Shown: in pieces, positions 45,956 to 56,390 of the stretch
Layout of the letters: every line of letters begins with the position of its first letter
How positions within the stretch are numbered: position 1 is the stretch's first letter
NCBI RefSeq assembly: GCF_900111405.1
Contig: NZ_FOHJ01000004.1
Location: 248,001 to 312,000 of the forward strand
Reading direction: 5' to 3'
DNA: 64,000 nucleotides
Source of the DNA: Salinibacillus kushneri
Lineage (GTDB): Bacteria > Bacillota > Bacilli > Bacillales > Alkalibacillaceae
Notes under the pieces: model-generated
What the model was told of the DNA's origin: nothing
Databases searched by the model: none
Seen by the model: the letters and a program-made list of their open reading frames with translations, nothing else
Made by a program: the position numbers and the translations under genes

Positions 45956-46912
45956 TTACGATCGATTCTCTGTTAACAAATTGCCAACGGTACCAATTTT
46001 ATAGTTTTTTTCCTTGATTTTCAAAATTAATTCTTCAAGTGTATCTTCCATAACTTCTGTAGGATGCATTAATATCATTGATCCACCTTCTAATTTAGGA
46101 ACTACACGGTTCATAACATCCGATGGGCTGGGATCTTTCCAGTCAATAGTATCGATGGTCCACATAATGGTTTCCATATCATGCTGATCAGCTATATCAA
46201 CAACATTAGCATTAAAACTACCTGCTGGTGGAGCTAATAGTTTAGGCTCTTTCTTAATAATGGAGTTAATAATTCCGTTTGTTTTGGTAACCTGGCTGGT
46301 CAGTTGTGATGAATTCATTTGACTCATATCTGGATGATTATAGCCATGACTTCCAATTTCATGACCTTCCTCATCAATCATTTTTAACAGGTCCACATTC
46401 TCCTGTGCCCACTTTCCATCTATAAAAAAGGTCGCTTTTATGTTATGTTTTTTTAAAATTTTCATCATGCTTGGAATGTATTCTTCTCCCCAGGAAACAT
46501 TAATTAAAAAAGATACCATATTTTTCTCAGGATGCCCACGGTACACAGGGGCAGCTGGAAGGTCTTCAAACTTTACTTCAGGTTGTGTTTCACTAAATAC
46601 TAATTTATTTTCGTCAAACTCTCCTTGTTTCTCCATGTTTAAGTATGATTTATCCAAATTAACCTTTAAGCCGTTTAGTCCCGGCATTTTTTTCCAAACC
46701 TTATCTATTTTAGCATCTTGAGGTTTTACCTCATATTCTGATGCTTTTTGTTCAATTTCCTTATACAGCGGATCATTTTTATCCACTGAGGAAACAGATA
46801 TATTCTCAATCACCGAAACATAATCTTTAGTAAAGGAATTTTCAAAAAAACCGTATGATAGCATTACCAATCCAACAAACAAAAGCCCCTGCATCCAAAA
46901 ACGCCGCCTCAT
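45956..46912 (-). CDS. ylxY: YlxY, polysaccharide-deacetylase-fold protein with altered metal site
   Basis: 318 residues. N-terminal signal anchor (WMQGLLFVGLVMLSYGFF, about 5-22), then a NodB-homology domain (about 125-305). The HxxxH motif (GSHGYNHPD), DTIDW and the LMHPT motif are present, but the position of the catalytic TFDDGP motif reads NVSWGEEYI, and RxPxG reads APPAG. It is therefore probably not an active metal-dependent deacetylase, or has unusual chemistry. Located in the wall side of the membrane by its anchor. Confidence 0.9.
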   Translation of the reverse strand: MRRRFWMQGLLFVGLVMLSYGFFENSFTKDYVSVIENISVSSVDKNDPLYKEIEQKASEYEVKPQDAKIDKVWKKMPGLNGLKVNLDKSYLNMEKQGEFDENKLVFSETQPEVKFEDLPAAPVYRGHPEKNMVSFLINVSWGEEYIPSMMKILKKHNIKATFFIDGKWAQENVDLLKMIDEEGHEIGSHGYNHPDMSQMNSSQLTSQVTKTNGIINSIIKKEPKLLAPPAGSFNANVVDIADQHDMETIMWTIDTIDWKDPSPSDVMNRVVPKLEGGSMILMHPTEVMEDTLEELILKIKEKNYKIGTVGNLLTENRS

Positions 46913-46961
46913 AAAACCCCCCCTCCCTAAACCCTATGAAAAACATGTCCTATGTAGAACC

Positions 46962-47083
46962 GAAAAGCGGAGGTGACTGGTCAGGTCTGGTGGGATAAGC
47001 CAGAGACATGGAGTGGCACGTTTTTTTCGCCACGGAATGGCTTTGGCTTATATCCGCTTAGACCTAGGAGCCGCAGCTGGACA
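46962..47083. repeat. Composite hairpin repeat, copy C1 (complete)
   Basis: Flank AAAAGCGGAGGTGACTGG, outer stem AGGTCT (46983-46988) / AGACCT (47060-47065), middle GGATAAGCCA (46993-47002) / TGGCTTATATCC (47044-47055, 2-nt bulge), inner GTGGC (47013-47017) / GCCAC (47029-47033). Ends CTAGGAGCCGCAGCTGGACATA. Same architecture as copy B1 with base-pair substitutions in all three stems. Confidence 0.88.
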
Positions 47084-47116
47084 TAGAAAAGCGAAGGCGA
47101 CTGGGCATGTCCTGCC
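47084..47116. repeat. Composite hairpin repeat, flank-only copy C2
   Basis: GAAAAGCGAAGGCGACTGG recurs directly after C1, then GCATGTCCTGCC, just before the pnp terminator. Confidence 0.7.
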
Positions 47117-47131
47117 ATACAAAAAAGACAA

Positions 47132-47160
47132 TAAAAAAGAAACTGGCAGGCCAGCTTCTT
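47132..47160 (-). terminator. pnp terminator
   Basis: Minus-strand stem AGAAGCTGG / CCAGTTTCT (one G-U) with CCTG loop, followed by TTTTTATTG. Confidence 0.75.
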
Positions 47161-47179
47161 ACTTAAATTCTTGGTTTTA

Positions 47180-49291
47180 CTATTCCTTATTCGCTACTTC
47201 CTGTTCTTTCATTGCATCCTTTCTGGAAAGATTAACTCTGCCTTGGTTATCAATTTCCTTAACCTTAACCAGAATTTCATCTCCAACGGAAACAACGTCT
47301 GAAACATTTTTAATATGGCGTTCATCCAGTTGTGAAATGTGAACAAGGCCCTCTTTGCCTTTAAAGAGTTCAACAAACGCACCAAATTTCTCAATACGTT
47401 TAACTTTACCAAGATATATTTTACCTACTTCAACCTCTCGAACAAGATCCTCAATAATCCCTTTAGCTTCTTTGTTCATTTCCATATCAGCCGATGAAAT
47501 AAAGATATTTCCATCTTGTTCAATATCAATTTTCACACCAGTATCTTCAATGATTTTGTTAATCTGTTTTCCACTAGGTCCGATAACATCTCTGATCTTA
47601 TCAGGATTAATACTCATCGTTAAGATTTTTGGTGCATACGTTGACAATTCATGACGTGGTTGATTAATGGTTTCAAGCATATGTCCTAATATATGCATAC
47701 GTCCCTTTTTAGCCTGCGTTAGAGCTTCGTCTAAAATTTCACGTGATAGGCCTTCAATTTTAATATCCATCTGTAGAGCCGTTACGCCTGCTTCTGTACC
47801 GGCTACTTTAAAGTCCATATCACCAAGATGGTCTTCCATTCCCTGTATATCAGTTAAAATAGTATAATCGTCATCTTGTTTCACTAATCCCATTGCAATA
47901 CCTGCTACTGGTGCTTTAATTGGGACACCTGCATCCATCATAGCCATTGTACTTCCGCAAATACTAGCCTGAGAGGTAGATCCATTGGATTCTAATACTT
48001 CTGAAACCACGCGAATGGTATAAGGGAAATCTTTTTCAGAAGGTACAATCGGTTCTAATGCACGCTCACCTAATGCACCATGTCCAATTTCACGACGACC
48101 CGGGCCACGGATAGGTCCTGTTTCTCCTACACTAAAGGAAGGGAAATTATAGTGATGCATAAAGCGTTTTGACTCTTCTAAATCAAGTCCGTCTAAAATT
48201 TGAACATCACCAAGTGCTCCTAACGTACATACACTTAAAGCCTGTGTTTGACCTCTGGTAAATAAGCCTGAACCGTGTGCTCGTGGTAAGACTCCAACAC
48301 GTGAAGATAGAGGTCTGATTTCATCTGGAGCACGGCCATCCGGACGAACCTTTTCCTTCGTAATTAAACGGCGAACTTCTTCTTTAACCAATGCCTCTAG
48401 AACCTCACGAACTTGCCCAAGCACATCTTCGTCTGCTTCTTCTTCCGTATATTTCTCTATTATTTCATCTTTCACCTGGTCAATCGCTTCATCCCGTGCA
48501 TGCTTTTCTTTTACCTGAATGGCTTCAACTAATTTTTCTTTTGCATCCTTTTCTACTTGCTCTCTAATGGACTCTTCAGCTTGAAAAAGTTCTACTTCCA
48601 TTTTCTCTTTACCGACTTCTTCAATAATCTTTTCCTGGAATTCAACGAGTCTTCGGATTTCTTTATGACCAAACATAATCGCTTCAAGCATGACTTCTTC
48701 AGGTACTTCATTAGCTCCGGCTTCTACCATGTTGACCGCATCTTTGGTGCCGGCAACGGAAAGATTAATGTCACTTTGTTCTAATTGCTCCACAGTAGGA
48801 TTAATGATGAATTCCCCATCAATTCGTCCTACGATTACACCTGCAATCGGTCCATTAAATGGGATATCTGAAACACCTAAAGCAATAGAAGATCCAATCA
48901 TGGCAGCTACTTCTGATGAGCAGTCCTGATCAACACTCATTACTGTACTGATAACCTGAACTTCATTACGGAAGCCATCCGGAAATAGAGGTCTTATCGG
49001 ACGGTCGATTAAGCGGGAAGTTAAAATCGCTTTCTCACTAGGTCTACCTTCCCTTTTAATAAAACCACCTGGAATTTTTCCTACAGCATATAACCTTTCT
49101 TCATAGTTCACTGTAAGCGGGAAAAAATTTAAATTTTTAGGTTCATTTGATGCAGTAGCTGTACATAATACAGCTGTTTCTCCATATCTTATCATGCAGG
49201 CACCATTTGCTTGCTTGGCAAGTTCACCAATTTCAATTTTAAGTGTACGGCCTGCAATATCAATGGAGTATTCCTTTTTGTCTTCTGCCAT
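47180..49291 (-). CDS. pnp: Polynucleotide phosphorylase
   Basis: 703 residues (B. subtilis PnpA 705). Phosphorolytic 3'-5' exoribonuclease. Two RNase PH domains ([46 protein letters not shown]), a KH domain ([19 protein letters not shown]) and a C-terminal S1 domain ([15 protein letters not shown]) are in order. The start MAEDKKEYS at 49291 follows GAGAGGAG; 20 upstream in-frame codons are rejected. Downstream of rpsO, which has its own terminator. Confidence 0.97.
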   Translation of the reverse strand: MAEDKKEYSIDIAGRTLKIEIGELAKQANGACMIRYGETAVLCTATASNEPKNLNFFPLTVNYEERLYAVGKIPGGFIKREGRPSEKAILTSRLIDRPIRPLFPDGFRNEVQVISTVMSVDQDCSSEVAAMIGSSIALGVSDIPFNGPIAGVIVGRIDGEFIINPTVEQLEQSDINLSVAGTKDAVNMVEAGANEVPEEVMLEAIMFGHKEIRRLVEFQEKIIEEVGKEKMEVELFQAEESIREQVEKDAKEKLVEAIQVKEKHARDEAIDQVKDEIIEKYTEEEADEDVLGQVREVLEALVKEEVRRLITKEKVRPDGRAPDEIRPLSSRVGVLPRAHGSGLFTRGQTQALSVCTLGALGDVQILDGLDLEESKRFMHHYNFPSFSVGETGPIRGPGRREIGHGALGERALEPIVPSEKDFPYTIRVVSEVLESNGSTSQASICGSTMAMMDAGVPIKAPVAGIAMGLVKQDDDYTILTDIQGMEDHLGDMDFKVAGTEAGVTALQMDIKIEGLSREILDEALTQAKKGRMHILGHMLETINQPRHELSTYAPKILTMSINPDKIRDVIGPSGKQINKIIEDTGVKIDIEQDGNIFISSADMEMNKEAKGIIEDLVREVEVGKIYLGKVKRIEKFGAFVELFKGKEGLVHISQLDERHIKNVSDVVSVGDEILVKVKEIDNQGRVNLSRKDAMKEQEVANKE

Positions 49292-49335
49292 TTTATATAC
49301 TACTCCTCTCAAACAAAAATTACGTTTATAGTTAG

Positions 49336-49365
49336 ATTGTAACAACCGCATTTGAATTTATGTAA
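49336..49365 (-). promoter_or_regulatory. Candidate pnp promoter
   Basis: Minus-strand TTACAT (49360-49365), 18-nt spacer, TACAAT (49336-49341), between the rpsO terminator and pnp. Confidence 0.45.
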
Positions 49366-49403
49366 AAAAATACCCCTATCCAAAATATAACAATACTTCT
49401 TTC

Positions 49404-49434
49404 TATAGAAAAAGCGGGATTCTATCCCGCTTTT
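49404..49434 (-). terminator. rpsO terminator
   Basis: Minus-strand stem AAAGCGGGA / TCCCGCTTT followed by TTCT. Confidence 0.85.
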
Positions 49435-49470
49435 GTTCCTTCTCTAAAAATCCACGAAACTAAAATAGAA

Positions 49471-49740
49471 TTAGCGACGCAGACCAAGTTTTTGAATTAA
49501 CTCACGATAGCGAGTTACATCTTTTTTACGTAAGTAGTTCAACAAGTTACGACGTTTACCTACCATCTTCAAAAGACCACGACGTGAATGATGATCTTTC
49601 TTATGATAACGTAAATGGTCATTGAGTTTTGTAATTTCTTCAGTTAGGACAGCAACTTGAACCTCTGGAGATCCAGTATCATTTTCGTGTGTCTTAAACT
49701 CATTGATGATTTCATTCTTACGTTCTTGTGTTAGAGCCAT
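49471..49740 (-). CDS. rpsO: Ribosomal protein S15
   Basis: 89 residues, the universal length. Binds the 16S rRNA central domain early in 30S assembly. The conserved [15 protein letters not shown] and [25 protein letters not shown] are intact. AGGAGGTG before the ATG. Monocistronic, with a short structured leader upstream that may mediate S15 feedback. Confidence 0.98.
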   Translation of the reverse strand: MALTQERKNEIINEFKTHENDTGSPEVQVAVLTEEITKLNDHLRYHKKDHHSRRGLLKMVGKRRNLLNYLRKKDVTRYRELIQKLGLRR

Positions 49741-49836
49741 CCTGTTTCACCTCCTAATTATGATAATCCCCATTCTCCTAGCGTAGCGTTGGTGAAGCGC
49801 TAAGCCAAGCGATGGTTGAATAACGTACGGATTATA
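49741..49836 (-). promoter_or_regulatory. rpsO promoter -10 and structured leader
   Basis: Minus strand: TATAAT (49831-49836) with a weak -35, then a leader of about 85 nt with a hairpin TAGCG / CGCTA (49779-49802) upstream of the RBS. S15 autoregulatory leaders are known in Firmicutes; correspondence of this one is inference. Confidence 0.4.
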
Positions 49837-49870
49837 CGATACATCTTTTTAACTAAAAATGCAAGAGGAT

Positions 49871-50818
49871 TTATGAGGAAATCGCAAAAAAATGTCGTAT
49901 TCTTTCCTCGTCATTATGCAACTGTGACTTAAGCTCCTCAATACTGGAGAATTTCTGTTCGCCGCGTATATAATGGAACAAGTCTATTACGACCTCTTTA
50001 CCATAAATGTTTCCAGAAAAATCAAAAATATACACTTCTATCGAAGGTTTTCCTTCATTTTCATTGAATGTTGGTTTATATCCGATATTAGCCATCCCAT
50101 CATAAATAACCTCACTTACTGTAATTTTAACAGCATATACTCCTGCTTTAGGTAAATAATAGTCATCGGAAAGTTCAATATTTGTAGTTGGAAATCCTAG
50201 TGTACGTCCTCTTTTATCTCCTTGAATTACAGTACCTCTTAAGTGATAAGGTCTTCCTAATAGTTGATGGGCCTCTTCCATTTTACCAGTAGAAATTTTT
50301 TCCCGTATAGCCGTAGAACTTATTTTTTCCTCATTATGTGTAATCTTGTCTATAGTCGAAAAGGTAAACATCCCTCGAGAATGCTCTTCAATCGTATTCA
50401 TCGTACCTTTCCCTTTATGACCATATGAAAAATCAAAGCCGGCTACCAAATGCTTAACACCAAGTTTGATTAGAAATTCATCTACAAATTGTTGTGGCTC
50501 TAATTGAGCTAAAGCTTCATTAAACCTTACAATAAAGACATAATCGATACCGAATTGCTCAAACTGATCCATTTTGTCCCTTTTTGGTGTTATGTAGTGG
50601 ATCTCCTTTTTTTGTTTACTTAATACAACAGAAGGATGAGGATGAAAGGTCATAACCGCACTCTTATACCCCTTTTTTTGGGCAACTCTTTTCGCTTCCC
50701 CAATAACCTCCTGGTGCCCCCGATGTACGCCGTCAAAATAGCCAATAGCTAAAGACATCATTTCCTGTATATCATCCAAATAAATTTGATTTGGATATTC
50801 CAGATTAAAAACTTCCAT
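49871..50818 (-). CDS. ribF: RibF, riboflavin kinase / FAD synthetase
   Basis: 315 residues. Bifunctional: the N-terminal nucleotidyltransferase domain (AIGYFDGVHRGHQEVIG; SSTAIREKISTG) makes FAD, and the C-terminal kinase domain (GDKRGRTLGFPTTNIEL; YDGMANIGYKPTF) phosphorylates riboflavin. The usual GNFDGVH reads GYFDGVH. It follows truB by 46 nt in the classic rbfA-truB-ribF order. Confidence 0.95.
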   Translation of the reverse strand: MEVFNLEYPNQIYLDDIQEMMSLAIGYFDGVHRGHQEVIGEAKRVAQKKGYKSAVMTFHPHPSVVLSKQKKEIHYITPKRDKMDQFEQFGIDYVFIVRFNEALAQLEPQQFVDEFLIKLGVKHLVAGFDFSYGHKGKGTMNTIEEHSRGMFTFSTIDKITHNEEKISSTAIREKISTGKMEEAHQLLGRPYHLRGTVIQGDKRGRTLGFPTTNIELSDDYYLPKAGVYAVKITVSEVIYDGMANIGYKPTFNENEGKPSIEVYIFDFSGNIYGKEVVIDLFHYIRGEQKFSSIEELKSQLHNDEERIRHFFAISS

Positions 50819-50864
50819 TTTTCCACCTTCTTTACAACAGCAAATATTCTCTCTACGTTTAAGA

Positions 50865-51785
50865 CTAAGTATGGACTTGAAACATTTTAAACGGTTTCAT
50901 TAGGCTGTCCTTATTCGGATGAATTTGATATAAAGCAATTAATTCTTCCTTCATTGTCTTAATTCGAAAAGGGTTGGTTTGTGGTAAATCATTTGGTAAA
51001 GGCAATACTTGTCCATGCATAAAACGACTTTTTTCGTGATCACTCACATATAGTGTATCAAATTTTTGTAAAGCAAAGTCGATTGAGTATACATTTTCTT
51101 TCATTGTATTTTCATTTACGGTCTTTTTCAATTTTTCCAGAGAAATGGACTGTTTACAAGTAAATGAGCCAGACTCTGTGCGGGTCAACTTTGACATATA
51201 TGCAGGATAACCCAGTGCTTTACCTATATCGACACATAACGTTCGAATATATGTACCTTTTGAGCATTCGATACGAACACGAAATGATGCTGTTGAATCG
51301 TTTTGTGACCAGGAAATGGAATGGGATAACAATTCCAGGTTATAAATATTTACTTGTCTTTTAGGCCGTTCCACTTCAATTCCTTGTCTGGCATATTCAT
51401 AAAGCTTTTTCCCTTTTACCTTTACAGCAGAATACATGGGAGGTATTTGCTGAATCTCTCCTTCAAAATGGAATAAAACCTTCTTAATATCATCGATAGT
51501 AAAGTTATGAGAAACCTCTTTTTGGTCTATGATGCGCCCTTCCTTATCCTCTGTTTCGGTAGCCATCCCTAAGCAAACTTCCGCCTCATACACCTTTGGA
51601 GAATCCATAATGATGGATGAGATTTTAGTACCTTGCCCAATACAAATCGGCAAAACACCATCAACCTGGGGATCCAGCGTTCCTGTATGACCAGCCTTTT
51701 TTGTTTTTAAAAGCTTTCGAACTTGAAAAACACAATCATAAGATGTCATTCCAGCTTCTTTCCATAAGGGGAGGATTCCGTCCAT
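50865..51785 (-). CDS. truB: TruB, tRNA pseudouridine-55 synthase
   Basis: 306 residues. Modifies U55 in the T-loop of tRNAs. The catalytic Asp lies in GHTGTLDPQVDGVLPIC near residue 40; YEYARQGIEVERP and CSKGTYIRTLCVDIG follow. The start MDGILPLWK has AGGAGG upstream. Confidence 0.96.
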   Translation of the reverse strand: MDGILPLWKEAGMTSYDCVFQVRKLLKTKKAGHTGTLDPQVDGVLPICIGQGTKISSIIMDSPKVYEAEVCLGMATETEDKEGRIIDQKEVSHNFTIDDIKKVLFHFEGEIQQIPPMYSAVKVKGKKLYEYARQGIEVERPKRQVNIYNLELLSHSISWSQNDSTASFRVRIECSKGTYIRTLCVDIGKALGYPAYMSKLTRTESGSFTCKQSISLEKLKKTVNENTMKENVYSIDFALQKFDTLYVSDHEKSRFMHGQVLPLPNDLPQTNPFRIKTMKEELIALYQIHPNKDSLMKPFKMFQVHT

Positions 51786-51827
51786 TTTGATTCCTCCTAT
51801 CTATATCTAATGGGTGTATGTAAACAA

Positions 51828-51864
51828 GTAAAAAGGATAGACACAAATTGCCTATCCCTTTTAT
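51828..51864 (-). terminator. Candidate terminator between rbfA and truB
   Basis: Minus-strand stem AAAAGGGATAG / CTATCCTTTTT, 11 bp with one G-U. The T-run is within the stem; it may attenuate rather than end transcription. Confidence 0.55.
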
Positions 51865-51866
51865 GT

Positions 51867-52223
51867 CTACTGTCCATTCGAATCTTCATTGAGCTCACTT
51901 AAGATTCTTTCAATTCGATTTCCATACTCAATGGTTTCATCAAATTCAAAAGTAATTTCAGGTGTCTTACGTAATCGAATTCGTTTTCCAATTTCTGAGC
52001 GGATAAAGCCTTTTGCTTTTGCAAGACCAGCCAATGTATCGTGTTTTTGGTCTTCATCCCCTAAAACGGAAATAAAAATCTTCGCCTGCTGCAAGTCACC
52101 TGTTACTTTTACATCTGTTACAGTAACAAAGCCAATACGAGGATCCTTAATCTTTTTTCCAATAATATCCCCGAGTTCTTTTTTCATCTGTTCAGCAATT
52201 CGATTGACACGTAGTTCACTCAT
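51867..52223 (-). CDS. rbfA: RbfA, 30S ribosome-binding factor
   Basis: 118 residues. KH-like fold protein that helps 16S 5'-end maturation and cold adaptation. [41 protein letters not shown] and [19 protein letters not shown] are family hallmarks. 32 nt after ylxP. Confidence 0.96.
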   Translation of the reverse strand: MSELRVNRIAEQMKKELGDIIGKKIKDPRIGFVTVTDVKVTGDLQQAKIFISVLGDEDQKHDTLAGLAKAKGFIRSEIGKRIRLRKTPEITFEFDETIEYGNRIERILSELNEDSNGQ

Positions 52224-52255
52224 TATCTAACACCTCTTTATGTCAAGGGATGAGT

Positions 52256-52534
52256 CTATAACCATTCAAATTGTTTATGGGTTACTTCCAGTTCTGTAAA
52301 AGAGTCGACTACTTTTAAAACTTCTTGTAAAACCTTTTCTGCCTGTATTTTATCGGAAGAAACATGAGCGATTCCTATTGCTGTTCGCTGCCACAAATCT
52401 TGATAATCTAATTCACTTATGGACACATTAAATAAATGTCTGATTTTATGAATCAAACGTTTTAAAACCGATCGTTTTTGCTTTAGTGATTGGGTGTCAT
52501 AAATGAAGCATTCGATTTCAAGATAGAGAATCAT
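52256..52534 (-). CDS. ylxP: YlxP, DUF503 protein
   Basis: 92 residues. Conserved small ribosome-linked protein ([34 protein letters not shown] split as in YlxP; a ferredoxin-like fold in the family). Proposed role in ribosome maturation, not firmly established. It overlaps the infB stop by 4 nt (ATGA). Confidence 0.92.
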   Translation of the reverse strand: MILYLEIECFIYDTQSLKQKRSVLKRLIHKIRHLFNVSISELDYQDLWQRTAIGIAHVSSDKIQAEKVLQEVLKVVDSFTELEVTHKQFEWL

Positions 52535-54666
52535 ACAGGTTTAACTTCCTCCATTACAAAGGCTTCAATGATATCTCCTTCTTTAATATCATTATAGTTT
52601 TTAATCGTTATACCACACTCATACCCTTGGGCAACTTCTTTTACATCATCCTTATAACGTTTTAATGAATCGATTTCTCCTTCAAATTGTACGATTCCAT
52701 CACGGATGAGGCGTACACCTGCATTACGGGTTACTTTACCATCCGTAATATAGCAGCCTGCAATGGTTCCCACCTTGGAAACTTTAAAGGTTTCACGAAC
52801 TTCCGCCTGCCCCGTAACTTTTTCTTGATATTCAGGATCAAGCATACCTTTCATAGCCGATTCAATTTCTTCAATCGCTTTGTAAATAACGCGGTGAAGC
52901 CTTACATCAACATTTTCTGTTTCTGCAGTCTTCTTAGCATTTGCATCAGGCCTTACATTAAAGCCAATAACAATCGCGTTTGATGCCGAGGCAAGTATAA
53001 TATCTGATTCCGTAATGGCTCCAACACCAGTGTGAATAATTTTCACTTTCACACCCTCTACTTCAATTTTACGTAAAGATGCTGCAACAGCTTCAACGGA
53101 ACCTTGAACATCGGCTTTAACAATAAGATTAATTTCTTTCATATCTTGTTGCTTAATCTGCTCAAATAGGTCATCAAGGTTTAATTTAGCTGTATCATTT
53201 CGTTGAGCCTCAATTTGCTGTTGTTGTCTTGCTTCACCAATTTGTCTTGCCTTTTTCTCATCTTCAAAAGCTACGAAGCGGTCTCCAGCCTCAGGCACAT
53301 CATTTAAGCCTGTAATCTCAATCGGAGTCGATGGTCCCGCCTCTTTAATACGACGTCCTTCATCATTAACCATAGCTCTTACTCGACCATGAGTATGGCC
53401 AACAACTAAAGGATCCCCAACATTTAACGTACCATTTTGAACGAGTAATGTAGCTACGGAGCCCCGTCCTTTATCTAATTGAGCTTCAATCACTGTTCCA
53501 ACTGCATGTCTATTAGGATTTGCTTTTAATTCTTCTACTTCTGCAACAAGCGTAATCATTTCAAGCAAATCATCAATACCTTCTCCTTTAAGAGCAGATA
53601 CAGGAACAAAGATTGTGTCTCCTCCCCAATCTTCCGGAACAAGCTCATACTCAGTTAGTTCCTGCATAACACGGTCAGGGTTCGCCCCTTCTTTATCGGT
53701 TTTATTTACCGCTATAATAATCGGGACTTCGGCAGCTTTAGCATGATTGATCGCTTCAACAGTTTGAGGCATAACCCCATCATCTGCTGCTACGACTAAT
53801 ATAGCAATATCCGTTACTTGAGCCCCTCTGGAACGCATACTTGTGAAAGCAGCATGCCCAGGAGTATCTAAAAAGGTAATTTTCTTCCCTTCATCCTGTT
53901 CAATTTGATAAGCACCAATATGCTGCGTGATTCCACCTGCTTCACCTTCTGTTACTTTGGTATGACGAATAGAGTCAAGTAATGTTGTCTTACCATGATC
54001 AACGTGCCCCATAATGGTTACAACAGATGGCCGCTCAACTAAATCTTCTTCAGCGTCTTCAAAAACATAATTTTCGATGTCTGTTTCATCAACAACCACT
54101 TCTTCTTCAACTTCAACTCCGTATTCTTCACCAAGAAGTTCTATAGTATCTTTATCCAGATCTTGATTAATCGTTGCCATAACTCCTAAAAACATTAACT
54201 TTTTAATAAGTTCAGATGGTTCTTTATTTAACTTTTCCGCTAATTCACCAACACTTAAAGAACCAGAAAAGGTAATCTTATTAGGGGCTTGGGTTTGACT
54301 ATTTTGTTTATTTGATTGTTGTTGATTTTTATTATTGTTTTGTTTCATAGTATTTTTATTTTTCTTTTGTTTTTCTTTTTTATGACCGTTTTTTCTATTT
54401 TCATTAGTCTTTTTGTCAGACTTCTTATTCTGAGCTTGGTTGTTATTCTTAGGTTTTTTGTCTTGTTTCTTATTGTCTGGTTTCGTTGTTTGATCTTCAG
54501 GTTTTCCACCAAAACCAAATTCTTTATCCAATAAAGCTTTCGTTCCATCTGTTATGGTGGACATGTGGTTAGATACCTCAATGTCTAAACTTTTTAGTTT
54601 TTCAATGACTTCCTTACTTTTTAGCTTGTTCTGTTTTGCGTATTCATAAATTCGCATTTTACTCAT
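52531..54666 (-). CDS. infB: Translation initiation factor IF-2
   Basis: 711 residues. GTPase delivering initiator tRNA. An IF2N domain ([20 protein letters not shown]), a Lys/Asn/Gln-rich linker (about 60-140) with very low complexity, a second IF2N (about 145-190), the G domain ([31 protein letters not shown]), then domains II-IV. The start MSKMRIYEY at 54666 has GGGGGTG upstream; 13 earlier in-frame codons overlap ylxQ and are rejected. The long linker makes small out-of-frame ORFs that are not genes. Confidence 0.97.
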   Translation of the reverse strand: MSKMRIYEYAKQNKLKSKEVIEKLKSLDIEVSNHMSTITDGTKALLDKEFGFGGKPEDQTTKPDNKKQDKKPKNNNQAQNKKSDKKTNENRKNGHKKEKQKKNKNTMKQNNNKNQQQSNKQNSQTQAPNKITFSGSLSVGELAEKLNKEPSELIKKLMFLGVMATINQDLDKDTIELLGEEYGVEVEEEVVVDETDIENYVFEDAEEDLVERPSVVTIMGHVDHGKTTLLDSIRHTKVTEGEAGGITQHIGAYQIEQDEGKKITFLDTPGHAAFTSMRSRGAQVTDIAILVVAADDGVMPQTVEAINHAKAAEVPIIIAVNKTDKEGANPDRVMQELTEYELVPEDWGGDTIFVPVSALKGEGIDDLLEMITLVAEVEELKANPNRHAVGTVIEAQLDKGRGSVATLLVQNGTLNVGDPLVVGHTHGRVRAMVNDEGRRIKEAGPSTPIEITGLNDVPEAGDRFVAFEDEKKARQIGEARQQQQIEAQRNDTAKLNLDDLFEQIKQQDMKEINLIVKADVQGSVEAVAASLRKIEVEGVKVKIIHTGVGAITESDIILASASNAIVIGFNVRPDANAKKTAETENVDVRLHRVIYKAIEEIESAMKGMLDPEYQEKVTGQAEVRETFKVSKVGTIAGCYITDGKVTRNAGVRLIRDGIVQFEGEIDSLKRYKDDVKEVAQGYECGITIKNYNDIKEGDIIEAFVMEEVKPV

Positions 54667-54670
54667 ACAT

Positions 54671-54985
54671 TCACCCCCGGTTAGTTTGTTCGACCATGGA
54701 GACAATCTTTTTGGCGAATCCGCTATCTTTTACTCCGACAGCTACTCTGCCTTCTTTTCCAATCGCTTGGGATAATGTGTCACGATTATCTCCAATTACA
54801 AACGGTATATCATAAAACGTACACTTATCCGTAAATTTCTTTATTGTATTTGGTGCTGCATCCTCTGCAATAATTAAGAGCTTTAATTGCTTTGAACGGA
54901 TATCTTTTAAAATGGTTTCCTCTCCTAAGCTGCACTTTCCAGCTCTGAAAGCTAATCCGACAAGATTTAAGTAGGACTGTTTCAA
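54671..54985 (-). CDS. ylxQ: YlxQ, L7Ae-family ribosomal-like protein
   Basis: 104 residues. L7Ae/L30e fold RNA-binding protein ([49 protein letters not shown]). Kink-turn binding is expected from the family. It overlaps ylxR by 4 nt (ATGA) and is followed by infB 4 nt later. Confidence 0.93.
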   Translation of the reverse strand: MKQSYLNLVGLAFRAGKCSLGEETILKDIRSKQLKLLIIAEDAAPNTIKKFTDKCTFYDIPFVIGDNRDTLSQAIGKEGRVAVGVKDSGFAKKIVSMVEQTNRG

Positions 54986-55257
54986 TGCTTCACACCTTCA
55001 ACATAGTCACGTAATTCTTGATATATTTTCGTATCTACCTTTACATTAAATGTTTGAGACAGAACATCTTTACTTTCAGCTTGTTCAATGACTTCTTTAT
55101 CTTTAGATAAATAAGCACCCCGACCATTTTTCTTACCTGTCTCATCTATAAAAATATCGCCTTCTTTATTCTTTACAACTCGAATAAGCTCTTTCTTAGG
55201 CTTCATTTCTTTTGTCAAAACACATTTTCGTAAAGGTATTTTTTTATTTTTTGCCAT
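54982..55257 (-). CDS. ylxR: YlxR (RnpM), DUF448 RNA-binding protein
   Basis: 91 residues. Conserved RKCVLTKEMKPKKELIRVV and KNGRGAYLSKD. Recent work in B. subtilis names it RnpM, a modulator of RNase P; older annotation calls it a nusA-operon protein. The usual Cys in VCT is present as CVLT; the second family Cys after GRGAYL is replaced by Ser here. Confidence 0.93.
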   Translation of the reverse strand: MAKNKKIPLRKCVLTKEMKPKKELIRVVKNKEGDIFIDETGKKNGRGAYLSKDKEVIEQAESKDVLSQTFNVKVDTKIYQELRDYVEGVKH

Positions 55258-55325
55258 AAGAAAATCTCCCCTTATTCAAAAGAATTGTCTTCTAATTCGG
55301 AATAAGTTTCTTCCTCATGGTTTTC

Positions 55326-56378
55326 CTATAGTAAACCTTCTTCTTTTGCAACAGACTCACTCTTAATATCAATCTTCCAGCCTGTTAATTTAGCTGCCAG
55401 TCGTGCATTTTGACCTCGTTTACCAATTGCTAATGATAACTGATAATCCGGAACGATTACAGTGGTTGCTTTGTCTTCCTCATCAACCAGAACAGATAGA
55501 ACCTTTGCTGGACTTAACGCATTCGAAATATACACAACAGGATCCTCTGACCACTCTACGATATCAATTTTTTCTCCTTTTAGCTCATCAACCACAGCTT
55601 GAACTCTTTGGCCGCGCTGACCTACACAAGAGCCAACTGGATCAATTTCAGGATCCTCCGCATGTACAGAAATCTTGGAACGATCCCCTGCTTCTCTTGA
55701 AACAGATTTAATTTCTACGATTCCATCATAGATTTCAGGAACCTCCATCTCAAACAAACGTTTTAAAAGCCCAGGATGGGTACGGGATACAAATATTTGA
55801 GGTCCTTTATTGGTACTCTCAACTTTTGTTAGGAAAACCTTAATGCGATCATGGACATCATACGTTTCATTTGGCATAACTTCATTATGTGGTAAGCGAC
55901 CTTCCGCTTTTCCTAAATCGATATAAATAAAACGATGGTCTTTACGTTGAATGATTCCTGTCATAACATCTTCTACACGATCAATAAAATCATTATAAAT
56001 GACTCCACGTTCTGCTTCTCTAACGCGCTGGGTGACGACTTGTTTAGCTGCCTGAGCAGCGATTCGTCCGAAATCCTTTGGCGTTACCTCAAGCTCAACA
56101 ACATCGCCTTCTTCATAACTTGGATCAATTTGTTGTGCTTCTTGCATGCTAATTTCGGTTTGTGTATCTTCAACTGAATCGACAACTGTTTTTCGTGCCA
56201 GTACATGCATGGAGCCTGTTTCCTCATTCAAGTCTACTCTAACATTCGTTTTAGACTTGAAATTCTTTTTATATGCTGATATTAAGGCAGCCTCCAGGGC
56301 ATCGACTAATACTTCTTTATCGATGCCTTTTTCTTTCTCTAAATATTGGATTGCCTCAAAGAGATCGGTGTTCACCAT
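55326..56378 (-). CDS. nusA: NusA, transcription elongation/termination factor
   Basis: 350 residues (B. subtilis 371). Binds RNA polymerase and stimulates pausing and intrinsic termination. The N-terminal domain (EKGIDKEVLVDALEAALISAYKKNF in parts), S1 domain (about 135-200), and two KH domains (SVSREAGDRSKISVHA; PVGSCVGQRGQRVQAVV; LAIGKRGQNARLA) are complete; the short C-terminus lacks extra acidic repeats. AGGAGG precedes the ATG. It lies 12 nt after rimP. Confidence 0.96.
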   Translation of the reverse strand: MVNTDLFEAIQYLEKEKGIDKEVLVDALEAALISAYKKNFKSKTNVRVDLNEETGSMHVLARKTVVDSVEDTQTEISMQEAQQIDPSYEEGDVVELEVTPKDFGRIAAQAAKQVVTQRVREAERGVIYNDFIDRVEDVMTGIIQRKDHRFIYIDLGKAEGRLPHNEVMPNETYDVHDRIKVFLTKVESTNKGPQIFVSRTHPGLLKRLFEMEVPEIYDGIVEIKSVSREAGDRSKISVHAEDPEIDPVGSCVGQRGQRVQAVVDELKGEKIDIVEWSEDPVVYISNALSPAKVLSVLVDEEDKATTVIVPDYQLSLAIGKRGQNARLAAKLTGWKIDIKSESVAKEEGLL

Positions 56379-56390
56379 TATGTCCTCCTT

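Noticed and set aside
47013-47342. 109-codon plus-strand ORF spanning repeat C1 and the end of pnp
   Set aside because: It is repeat sequence joined to antisense of pnp; the minus-strand gene explains the region.
54316-54548. Hydrophobic or basic short ORFs over the infB linker
   Set aside because: Caused by the low-complexity Lys/Asn/Gln codons of the IF-2 linker read in other frames.
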